Assembly (NCBI GenBank): GCA_027069035.1
Contig: JALXFI010000138.1
Location: 1-6,898, forward strand
Reading direction: 5' to 3'
Source of the DNA: a bacterium
GTDB lineage: Bacteria > Desulfobacterota > GWC2-55-46 > S146-80 > JALXFI01
DNA: 6,898 bases
Shown here: positions 1-4,869 of the stretch, piece after piece
Numbering within the stretch: the first letter of the stretch is position 1
How the letters are laid out: each line of letters opens with the position of its first letter
Notes under the pieces: generated by a model
The model's input: the letters and a program-made list of their open reading frames with translations, nothing else
Told to the model about the DNA's origin: nothing
Database searches by the model: none
Position numbers and translations under genes: made by a program

Positions 1-163
1 CCCGTGATTCTCATAAAAAACAAGACAAATCTAATAAACATTCCAAAGATTGAAGATATATAATTCTTTATGCGTTTTATCTGATGCCAGCTTGCTAAAC
101 GTCAAAAAAGAGAATATTAATTGTAATTCTTGTCTATAATCGGCCGCTATCCCCAAACAAGAC

Positions 164-193
164 AATCTCCTCTCCGTTGCCATATCGGTTTTT
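164..193 (+). repeat. Partial copy of palindromic repeat (distal module)
   Basis: The 10-mer GCCATATCGG at 179-188 is identical to 2396-2405 in the long palindromic element. The bases on its left (CAAT.TC...TCTC) and a T-rich stretch on its right also line up with 2382-2411. The hairpin arms are degenerate here. It lies directly before the possible gene tail at 199-261, so this may be the point where a repeat-associated rearrangement removed the 5' part of a gene. The match is short and made by eye. Confidence 0.3.
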
Positions 194-198
194 CATAT

Positions 199-261
199 TT
201 GAGCGAAGCAAACAAGAGGCTTGCTCAGGATATAGCGCTTATGAAGATGGAAAAGAAGTAG
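199..261 (+). pseudogene. Possible C-terminal remnant of a truncated gene
   Basis: The last 20 codons before TAG at 259-261 read like real protein: Lys-, Glu- and Ala-rich and able to form an amphipathic helix, ending in LMKMEKK. Upstream in the same frame the composition stops looking coding and a TAA occurs at 124-126. A terminator-like hairpin follows the stop by one base, as expected at a true gene end. The helix is loosely like the coiled-coil part of small transposase subunits, but it is too short to assign. It may equally be chance. Confidence 0.2.
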
Positions 262-345
262 CCCAAAAAACAGAGATGGTTTTTTTGGTAAAATAGGTGC
301 CATTTACCTGTTAATGTATTTACCCAAATCCCGATATAGCAGGAT
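262..345 (+). repeat. Shortened copy of the 2256-2413 palindromic repeat
   Basis: Read in the same direction, this stretch aligns in blocks with 2256-2411. The first block is a CCAAAAA-CAGA-GTTTT hairpin followed by GGTAAA. Then come GTTAA, TGTATT, CAAATC, CG, ATAT and GGATT in the same order. The central hairpin of the long copy is missing. TTTGGTAAAATA (284-295) and TATTTACCCAAA (317-328) form an imperfect inverted repeat. In addition, 323-337 (CCCAAATCCCGATAT) is the exact reverse complement of 2399-2413, as expected for a palindromic family. ATAGGTGC (293-300) and GCACCTAT (373-380) are a further 8-base inverted pair. Confidence 0.45.
263..288 (+). terminator. Terminator-like A/T hairpin
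   Basis: CCAAAAAAC (263-271) pairs with GGTTTTTTTGG (278-288) with one bulged T and a six-base loop, so the descending arm is itself a run of seven T. It begins two bases after the TAG of the possible gene tail at 199-261. The sequence is almost the same as the hairpin after the second cytochrome (2139-2162), including loop bases. It may therefore be part of a repeat as well as a terminator. Confidence 0.4.
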
Positions 346-401
346 TAATATTTACAGGCTGCAACATTTTTTGCACCTATAGTCATCCCTTATGTCCACA
401 T

Positions 402-417
402 AACATATTGATATGTT
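402..417. repeat. Perfect 7+2+7 palindrome, operator-like
   Basis: AACATAT and ATATGTT flank a two-base TG spacer. The size and symmetry suit a dimeric repressor site, and in RNA it could only form a weak hairpin. It is about 300 bases from the first cytochrome start, which is far for an operator. In AT-rich DNA such palindromes arise by chance, so the functional meaning is open. Confidence 0.25.
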
Positions 418-520
418 TTATTATTTACTTATGGTTTTGATTCTGTAACCAAAAATTTGTTTCAACCCTACTTTTTATTGGGTCGTTTACAAATATTTGG
501 AATATCCTATATTATCAAAG

Positions 521-557
521 GCAAAAACAATTTACAATTATGTGGCATAGTTTTTGC
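521..557. repeat. 8-base inverted repeat with 21-base loop
   Basis: GCAAAAAC (521-528) and GTTTTTGC (550-557) are exact reverse complements. The loop is long and there is no clean T-run after the second arm, so I do not call a terminator. It could be a weak cis-acting structure or chance. Confidence 0.25.
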
Positions 558-634
558 TTCCTTTTCTTATGTTTGTCCGTATCAAAAAGGCGGATTTAAG
601 GCGTTTTTACAACAACCGCTTCAAATGTTTTATA

Positions 635-693
635 TTGACCGTTTGCAATGATAAATAATTTTATATGTGGCAACCAATATAACGCTGTATAAT
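635..693 (+). promoter_or_regulatory. Candidate promoter region of first cytochrome
   Basis: A perfect TATAAT lies at 688-693, which would start transcription near 700 and leave a leader of roughly 25 bases. No good -35 box sits 16-18 bases upstream of it. A separate TTGACC at 635-640 has only weak -10 partners (TTTTAT at 659-664, 18-base spacing). An activator-dependent promoter using the 688 box is possible. Neither assignment is secure. Confidence 0.35.
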
Positions 694-709
694 ATCTTAA
701 ATGAACAGT

Positions 710-716
710 AAGGAGG
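710..716 (+). promoter_or_regulatory. Strong ribosome binding site (AAGGAGG)
   Basis: A full Shine-Dalgarno AAGGAGG sits eight bases before ATG 725 and fixes the start of the first cytochrome. It is by far the strongest ribosome binding site in the window, suggesting high translation of this gene. Confidence 0.8.
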
Positions 717-724
717 ATGTGTAA

Positions 725-1210
725 ATGCTTAAAGGGAAGAGTCTGTTTTTGTTTTTATCTATAGTGATTGTTATTATGCTTGCCATGATTAGATATTCAA
801 ATATGACCGATTCGGCATGGGCCATTGATTTGGTCTATGGGGACATTGTCATGGACCGCACCGCTGAAAGCATGAAAAAGGGCAAGGTTGATGCTGTTCT
901 GTATCCTCACTGGTTTCATAGGATAAGGTTTAAGTGCAAGGTCTGCCACGAAAAGATATTCGTGTCAAAAAAAGGGAAAAATAAGGTTACTATGGAAAGC
1001 ATAAGCGCAGGCAAACATTGCGGGGTCTGTCATGATGGTAAGGTAGCGTGGGATCCGCTTTATTGTGAGAGATGTCACGTTATAAAAATGACGGACAAAG
1101 GCGGAAAGAGTGCCGCCAATAAAACCGAACCGACCGGATTGATAAAAACGGAGACAAAACCTGAAATTCCCTCAGGTGTGTCTGAGAAAAAGGGAAGCGG
1201 TGTCAAGTAA
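725..1210 (+). CDS. c(7)-type triheme cytochrome, exported
   Basis: A 161-residue exported multiheme cytochrome c, expected to pass electrons in the periplasm. Residues 6-24 are hydrophobic and followed by DSAWA, giving a signal peptide likely cut after Ala33 (or an uncleaved anchor). Three CXXCH heme sites lie at 71-75, 99-103 and 114-118. His62 and His65 in PHWFH are the usual distal ligands of this fold, and His98 could serve the third heme. The order HxxH, CXXCH, a T-M-E motif (Met90), GKxCGxCH, then CxRCH matches the c(7)-type cytochrome triheme domain known from Geobacter-like and Nitrospirota genomes. After the last heme comes a tail of about 40 residues rich in Lys, Thr and Pro, probably disordered and basic. 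The start is set by the AAGGAGG eight bases upstream. A related cytochrome follows 116 bases downstream. The redox partner cannot be named from sequence. Confidence 0.88.
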   Translation: MLKGKSLFLFLSIVIVIMLAMIRYSNMTDSAWAIDLVYGDIVMDRTAESMKKGKVDAVLYPHWFHRIRFKCKVCHEKIFVSKKGKNKVTMESISAGKHCGVCHDGKVAWDPLYCERCHVIKMTDKGGKSAANKTEPTGLIKTETKPEIPSGVSEKKGSGVK

Positions 1211-1237
1211 GTGAGAAACCGCAAAACCGAGTCTTTT

Positions 1238-1262
1238 TACCTAAAGATAGAGGTGTTTTTTT
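1238..1262 (+). terminator. Weak terminator-like hairpin between the cytochromes
   Basis: TACCT (1238-1242) can pair with AGGTG (1251-1255, including one T-G pair) and is followed by seven T (1256-1262). The stem is only four to five pairs, so it would at most attenuate transcription. The two cytochromes could still be partly co-transcribed. Confidence 0.3.
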
Positions 1263-1326
1263 GGTGTGAATACAGGTTAGTCAAGAAGATGGCAAATAAT
1301 TAAATTCAAGAGATTGAGGTGTAAGG

Positions 1327-2118
1327 ATGAGAAGACTGAAGAATTTGGATAAAAAAAACCGCTTGTTGGGGACAATTATCTTATTTTTCATGCTATTTAT
1401 TTGTACCCTGACTTTTGCAAGCCTTGCAAGGAGTAAAGATGGGAAAACTCTAAAACAATCCGATGACCGAAGCGTTACGGAAAACGAGTCGAAACCAATA
1501 CTTGACCCCCATGACCCAAGGAGTCTTTTATATTTAAACAGAGCGGGTAAATTGGCGGGAACCGGAGATCCAAGAAAACCTGCCGGTGAATCTTATAAAT
1601 GGGGAATGGGTTGGCAGCCTAAGGCATTTGAATATAAAGGGCTTCCAAAGGACAAGTATGGACTTGTTAACTGGATAAAACTTGCAACAGACGGTTTTAT
1701 TCTGCCCAAGGGTTCTCTCAATCCAAATAGTCCTGAGTATGAGACGCCCGTTATATTCAAATACAATGAAGAGGATGAAGACTCTATAGAAGACATCCTT
1801 ATAATTACAAAAAGTGACTTTATTGCGGATGTCAGATTTCCCCATACCCTTCACGCATGGTGGCTCTCGTGTAAGAGCTGCCATCCAAGAAGATTTGAAA
1901 AATCGGCAGGCGGCAATGCCATCACTATGAAGGAGATGGCAAACGGCAAGTGGTGTGGAGAGTGTCATTCAAAGGTTGCCTTTCCTTTAACTGATTGTAA
2001 AAGATGCCACAATCTCGAAAAAGGCAAGGCCGACACTTTATGTGGAGAGGATGAAACCCTTTCATGTCCGGAGCCTGATGCGGGAGCCGATGAAGAAGAT
2101 GTTTCGGAATCTGAATAA
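1327..2118 (+). CDS. c(7)-type triheme cytochrome with N-terminal extension
   Basis: A 263-residue exported cytochrome c with one triheme unit at its C-terminal side. A basic N-terminus and hydrophobic residues 13-34 (ending ASLA) form a signal peptide or anchor. Residues 58-165 are an extension with DPRSLLYLNRAGK and LPKDKYGLVNW segments, which I recall from other triheme-domain proteins. It probably packs against or scaffolds the hemes. HTLH (His173, His176) precedes heme sites at 182-186, 210-214 and 224-228, with ITM (Met201) between the first two. Trp209 occupies the position of His98 in the upstream cytochrome, so the third heme has no obvious distal His. The C-terminal 30 residues are strongly acidic and carry two extra cysteines (239, 247). 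GAGGTG at 1316-1321, five bases before ATG, supports the start. A terminator-like hairpin follows the stop. Confidence 0.88.
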   Translation: MRRLKNLDKKNRLLGTIILFFMLFICTLTFASLARSKDGKTLKQSDDRSVTENESKPILDPHDPRSLLYLNRAGKLAGTGDPRKPAGESYKWGMGWQPKAFEYKGLPKDKYGLVNWIKLATDGFILPKGSLNPNSPEYETPVIFKYNEEDEDSIEDILIITKSDFIADVRFPHTLHAWWLSCKSCHPRRFEKSAGGNAITMKEMANGKWCGECHSKVAFPLTDCKRCHNLEKGKADTLCGEDETLSCPEPDAGADEEDVSESE

Positions 2119-2136
2119 AATAAAATCCGAATTCCC

Positions 2137-2170
2137 CCCAAAAAAACAGAAATAGTTTTTTGAGTAAATA
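2137..2170 (+). repeat. Short copy of the repeat's proximal hairpin module
   Basis: CCCAAAAAAACAGAAATA, a six-T arm, then GAGTAAATA is nearly the same as 262-295 and similar to 2256-2288. The loop (CAGA.AT) and the 3' flank (GTAAA) agree as well as the arms. That is more than shared terminator function would require, so this looks like a repeat module lying about 90 bases from the long copy. Confidence 0.45.
2139..2162 (+). terminator. Terminator-like hairpin after second cytochrome
   Basis: Seven A and C (2140-2147) pair with G and six T (2155-2161), and the outer C2139 and G2162 can also pair; the loop is AGAAATA. It starts 21 bases after the TAA of the cytochrome. The stem is AT-rich and so not very stable. 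Its last bases overlap the -35 box of the next promoter (2160-2165), so termination and initiation sites are fused. Confidence 0.5.
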
Positions 2171-2188
2171 AAAAAGTTGACTTATAAT
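2160..2188 (+). promoter_or_regulatory. Sigma70-like promoter of helical-protein gene
   Basis: TTGAGT (2160-2165) and a perfect TATAAT (2183-2188) are separated by exactly 17 bases, the optimal spacing. Transcription would start near 2195 and give a leader of about 250 bases before the CDS. An alternative pair, TTGACT (2177-2182) with AATAAT (2201-2206), has 18-base spacing and would start about 18 bases later. Either way the leader includes the whole palindromic element. Confidence 0.5.
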
Positions 2189-2241
2189 AGATTTACGGTT
2201 AATAATACTTTATATGCTACAGGCCACCAGATGGGGTGAAT

Positions 2242-2268
2242 ATCTGTTTGTGATTTCCAAAAACAGAT
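2242..2268 (+). repeat. Leader hairpin, 8-base perfect stem
   Basis: ATCTGTTT (2242-2249) pairs with AAACAGAT (2261-2268) around an 11-base loop. A second stem, CCAAAA (2257-2262) with TTTTGG (2274-2279), uses some of the same bases, so the two exclude each other. Mutually exclusive stems are what a switch-type leader would show, but chance and repeat ancestry are also possible. Confidence 0.4.
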
Positions 2269-2413
2269 TTAGGTTTTGGGGTAAATTGGCAAGGCCGCAG
2301 GTGGTTTTTCTTTTGAGGTGTACATAACCGGTACGGTGAGAAAGAAAATCGCCTAAAACGCAGCAGTTAAGGATGTATTGCCAATTTCAAATCTCGCCAT
2401 ATCGGGATTTGGG
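2256..2413 (+). repeat. Long composite palindromic element (REP/MITE-like or structured leader RNA)
   Basis: Three parts lie in a row. First is the CCAAAA/TTTTGG hairpin (2257-2279). Second is a 105-base palindrome closed by AAATTGGCAA (2283-2292) and its exact reverse complement TTGCCAATTT (2378-2387). It encloses a long hairpin in which GGTGG plus TTTTCTTT (2300-2313, one bulged T) pairs with AAAGAAAA plus TCGCC (2341-2353), topped by GTAC/GTAC (2320-2323 and 2331-2334). Third, immediately adjacent, CAAATCTCG (2388-2396) pairs with CGGGATTTG (2403-2411) around a six-base loop. Related blocks occur at 262-345, 164-193 and 2137-2170. From memory it resembles long palindromic intergenic repeats seen in Desulfobacterota and Nitrospirota genomes; this is unverified. 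It matches no riboswitch consensus I know, including the c-di-GMP type that often precedes cytochrome genes. Confidence 0.6.
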
Positions 2414-2448
2414 TGATTTATATTCCTCCAAACAAAGAGCTATGTTAT

Positions 2449-3126
2449 GTGAAGAATTTGGGGACGGAATTGACAAAGGCTGGAAGATATTTTCTATTTG
2501 TTTTTTTTGTTTTGATTGCCGCTTTATTCCCTGAATTTACTGCCTATACGGCAGATGAAAATGAAGGGCCCGCCACTGCTCCCAAAGTTTCCGAAGAGGA
2601 ACTTGAGAGAGCCGTAATCCAGAGATCGCAATATATAGACAGGCTTTTAAATAAAGATGCCGCAAAAAAGATAGAGCTTAGCGGTAATAAAAAGGCAAAA
2701 GCCGCACTTGAAAGAGCCAGAGTAAAGAAAGATATTATTGACAGGATGATCGCTGAGAGAAGATTCTCTGAAGCCTTTGAAGCTTTGCACGAGCTTCATC
2801 CTATGATTATGGAGGCCTTGAAGATTGCCACTCAGAAGGAAGAGGCTGAAGAAAGGATGCGCAATAAGGTTGAAGAGGCAAAGATTGCAGATAATCTGTA
2901 CCTTGGATATGCTGGAAAATTAATAAGACAAAATAAAGACATACCAAGTATTATAGTAGCACAGAATCTTATTGAGACGGCCAAGGCAATGACGGATGAG
3001 GCTGTTGAATACCATAAGGCAGGGGAATTTGAGGATGCGCTGATTGCATACAGCGCCTCTATAAGGCTTTTAAAAAAGGCAGTTCGCTTGATAAAGAAGG
3101 AAAGGAAGATTAAGAAAAAGAATTAA
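2449..3126 (+). CDS. Secreted alpha-helical protein of unknown function
   Basis: I do not recognise a named family. From the start used here (GTG 2449) the product has 225 residues. A signal peptide with hydrophobic core YFLFVFFVLIAALF probably ends at TAYTA, leaving a mature protein starting DENEGP. The rest is almost entirely charged, Ala/Glu/Lys-rich helix, in helix-pair units that resemble degenerate tetratricopeptide repeats; the last one (EYHKAGEFEDALIAYSASIRLL) is the clearest. It has no cysteine after the signal peptide, no heme motif and no catalytic signature, and it ends in a basic KKERKIKKKN tail. A periplasmic scaffold or binding role fits. The start is uncertain. GTG 2449 has AAAGAG nine bases upstream. 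TTG 2470 has GGGGA five bases upstream and gives a compact signal peptide. GTG 2413 is the longest frame but directly abuts a hairpin. A long structured leader and its own promoter precede it. Confidence 0.75.
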   Translation: MKNLGTELTKAGRYFLFVFFVLIAALFPEFTAYTADENEGPATAPKVSEEELERAVIQRSQYIDRLLNKDAAKKIELSGNKKAKAALERARVKKDIIDRMIAERRFSEAFEALHELHPMIMEALKIATQKEEAEERMRNKVEEAKIADNLYLGYAGKLIRQNKDIPSIIVAQNLIETAKAMTDEAVEYHKAGEFEDALIAYSASIRLLKKAVRLIKKERKIKKKN

Positions 3127-3154
3127 AAACCGTCTAAACCGCTTGAACGGTTTT
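3126..3154. terminator. Bidirectional terminator-like hairpin
   Basis: AAAACCGT (3126-3133) pairs with ACGGTTTT (3147-3154). An alternative tighter hairpin is AAACCG (3136-3141) with CGGTTT (3148-3153) around CTTGAA. It begins at the last base of the helical gene's stop codon. On the opposite strand the same stem ends in five T, so it can also serve transcription arriving from a minus-strand gene, which fits the possible remnant at 3196-3267. Confidence 0.5.
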
Positions 3155-3195
3155 CATGATGTTGTCCCCACGGTCCATCCTGTATCATGCCCTTT

Positions 3196-3267
3196 CTACT
3201 TCTCCCTCTTCATTAAAAGCAGCAAGAGGAGTGTTGCAATAAGTGTTACAGAGACTATTAAAAAACC
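3196..3267 (-). pseudogene. Possible tail of a lost minus-strand membrane protein
   Basis: Read on the minus strand, 23 codons give GFLIVSVTLIATLLLLLLM, then KREK and a TAG (3198-3196). This is a hydrophobic span followed by a short basic end, as in the last transmembrane helix of a transporter. Just upstream on that strand the frame hits a stop, at the point where the glycosyltransferase operon begins. The bidirectional hairpin at 3126-3154 sits where this gene's terminator would be. The fragment is short, so chance is a real alternative. Confidence 0.25.
3234..3261 (+). promoter_or_regulatory. Weak candidate promoter of glycosyltransferase operon
   Basis: TTGCAA (3234-3239) and TATTAA (3256-3261), 16 bases apart, each match four of six consensus bases. 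Transcription would start near 3268, just upstream of ATG 3292. This would exclude the longer GTG 3268 start. Confidence 0.25.
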
Positions 3268-3291
3268 GTGAGGTTAAAAAAAGTATTATTC

Positions 3292-4869
3292 ATGATGGAC
3301 AGACGGAGAATAGTATACCTTTTGTTGATATCCGTAACAATAGGTATCACTTTGACAGGTTTCTATCTCAACCGTTCTTTTTATCATGATGATGCCTTCA
3401 TCTCTCTCAGATATGCCTATAACCTTATACACGGCAACGGGCTTACGTGGAACCCCATGGAGAGGGTTGAAGGATATTCAAACTTCCTCTACATAATCCT
3501 CGTAAGCCTGCTTGGCAATACGGGACTTGACCTTGTAGTATCCTCAAAGGTCGTCAATATATCTGCATTCATAACCCTCATTGTCTTTATGTGGCTCTAC
3601 CTGAGAGGTATTGCAGACAATAAAGAAGGTTTAAACAACCTAAACTATATCCCTCTGATACTTACAATTACCTCTTTCCCCCTGATTATCTGGACGCTTG
3701 GGGGACTTGAAGGGCCTCTTTTTACGCTGCTTTGCACCATGGGGATATGGCTTATAAGTGATACAATAAATGGCAAAGGCAGCTTAAGTTCCGTAATCAT
3801 AAGCGGCATTGCCTTTTCTCTATCTTTAATGACGCGGCCTGATGGAATAATCTTTGTTCTGATTACCTTTATCTTTTTCCTGTATCTGAGTTTCACCGAA
3901 AAGGGCATAGATTACAAGATTTTGCTTATATTTTCAGGCACATTATTTTTGATATTCATGCCATATTTCCTGTGGCGGATCAACTATTTTGGACAGATAC
4001 TTCCCAATACATACTATGCCAAGGCAAGCAATCATGACCTTGACACGGTGATATCAGGCATAACTTATGTTTTGTACTACTGGACAACCCCTCCTTATAT
4101 CTTCCCCATACTCGCAATAGTAATTCAGTATTCGATCCTAAAAGGTAACTGGGACAGAAGGATGTCATATCTTTCTTCAATCATTGCAGGGTATTTTGTA
4201 TATATTGTATATATCGGCGGAGACCACATGCCTGCCTACAGATTTGTTCTCCCCATCATCCCTTCTTCTCTTTTACTCTTATATCTGGGGTTGAGACCAT
4301 TTGCCCGCCACCTTTACGGATGGAGGGCGCCGGTTTTTTATCTGAACCTCCTGCTCCTTGTCTCCTTTCAGATCATACACCCCGGGAGGAATAGAATGGA
4401 CCTTGCCGCCTTTTTAGGAAAGATAGTGGGGGAATACATATCGCAGACATGGCCGGAGGGTTCTCTTATTGCCCTCAATACGGCAGGTTCAACCCCATAT
4501 TTTGCGCCAAAAAACAGATATATAGATATGTTAGGGCTTAATGACCCACATATTGCAAGACGAAAGATTGTAAAGAGAAAACTCCCATGGCAGTCCGTTC
4601 CGGGTCACCTTAAAGGAGACGGGCTCTATGTCTTATCAAGGGAGCCTGATTATATTATCGTCGGGCCGGCTAATGGGACGGAAATAGACAACCCCATGTT
4701 TCTCTCCGATCTGGAGATGATGCAGGAGACTAAATTCCTTAACCTTTATGAAGTTCATGCAGTCAGGATCAATATTGTTCATGTAAGTGGATATAAAGAT
4801 TATCTTGTAACACTTCCCGGTGAGTTAATCTTTACATACTATAAGCGAAAAAAGAACAATGAAGAGTGA
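3292..4869 (+). CDS. GT-C family membrane glycosyltransferase, AftB-like (paralogue 1)
   Basis: A polytopic inner-membrane protein expected to move a sugar from a polyprenyl-phosphate donor to an envelope acceptor on the periplasmic side. Numbered from GTG 3268 (the ATG used here is residue 9): one transmembrane helix, then HDDAFISLRYAYNL with the acidic pair Asp41-Asp42 in the first outer loop, the GT-C catalytic signature. NGLTWNP and VEGYSNF (58-73) follow. RPDG (190-193), NTYY (247-250) and GGDHMPAYR (317-325) lie among about ten further helices. The C-terminal part is a soluble domain with LNTAG (403-407) and IDMLG (419-423), as in AftB-type arabinofuranosyltransferases and their many bacterial relatives. 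Sugar and acceptor are unknown. ATG 3292 aligns best with the start of the next gene's product; GTG 3268 would add eight residues. No start has a good ribosome binding site. It overlaps the next gene by 11 bases. Compared with that paralogue it lacks 39 residues after the last helix. Confidence 0.85.
   Translation: MMDRRRIVYLLLISVTIGITLTGFYLNRSFYHDDAFISLRYAYNLIHGNGLTWNPMERVEGYSNFLYIILVSLLGNTGLDLVVSSKVVNISAFITLIVFMWLYLRGIADNKEGLNNLNYIPLILTITSFPLIIWTLGGLEGPLFTLLCTMGIWLISDTINGKGSLSSVIISGIAFSLSLMTRPDGIIFVLITFIFFLYLSFTEKGIDYKILLIFSGTLFLIFMPYFLWRINYFGQILPNTYYAKASNHDLDTVISGITYVLYYWTTPPYIFPILAIVIQYSILKGNWDRRMSYLSSIIAGYFVYIVYIGGDHMPAYRFVLPIIPSSLLLLYLGLRPFARHLYGWRAPVFYLNLLLLVSFQIIHPGRNRMDLAAFLGKIVGEYISQTWPEGSLIALNTAGSTPYFAPKNRYIDMLGLNDPHIARRKIVKRKLPWQSVPGHLKGDGLYVLSREPDYIIVGPANGTEIDNPMFLSDLEMMQETKFLNLYEVHAVRINIVHVSGYKDYLVTLPGELIFTYYKRKKNNEE

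Larger units (their letters stand above)
346..724. other. AT-rich stretch without a convincing gene
   Basis: I find no coding sequence that I believe. A 64-codon frame at 457-651 starts with TTG, lacks a ribosome binding site and has no recognisable composition. The stretch contains a short perfect palindrome (402-417), a long-arm inverted repeat (521-557) and, at its 3' end, the promoter and ribosome binding site region of the first cytochrome. Together with 262-345 it forms a non-coding gap of more than 460 bases, long for a compact bacterial genome. Confidence 0.5.

Noticed and set aside
31..183. 50-codon minus-strand frame starting MATERRLS
   Set aside because: No ribosome binding site, a stop just upstream in frame, no recognisable motif; overlaps a repeat module.
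457..651. 64-codon + strand open frame
   Set aside because: TTG start, no ribosome binding site, composition of translated AT-rich non-coding DNA, and it includes an inverted repeat.
667..690. Sigma54 promoter suggested by TGGCA upstream of the first cytochrome
   Set aside because: The required GC at the -12 element with correct spacing is absent.
1534..1968. 144-codon minus-strand frame within the second cytochrome
   Set aside because: It is antisense to a clear multiheme gene and has no domain or ribosome binding site support.
2221..2355. Riboswitch of a known class (c-di-GMP, cobalamin and others)
   Set aside because: c-di-GMP switches often precede cytochrome genes, so I looked for their conserved core, for the B12 box and for other known cores. 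None is present; the stretch is better described as a palindromic repeat or unclassified structure.
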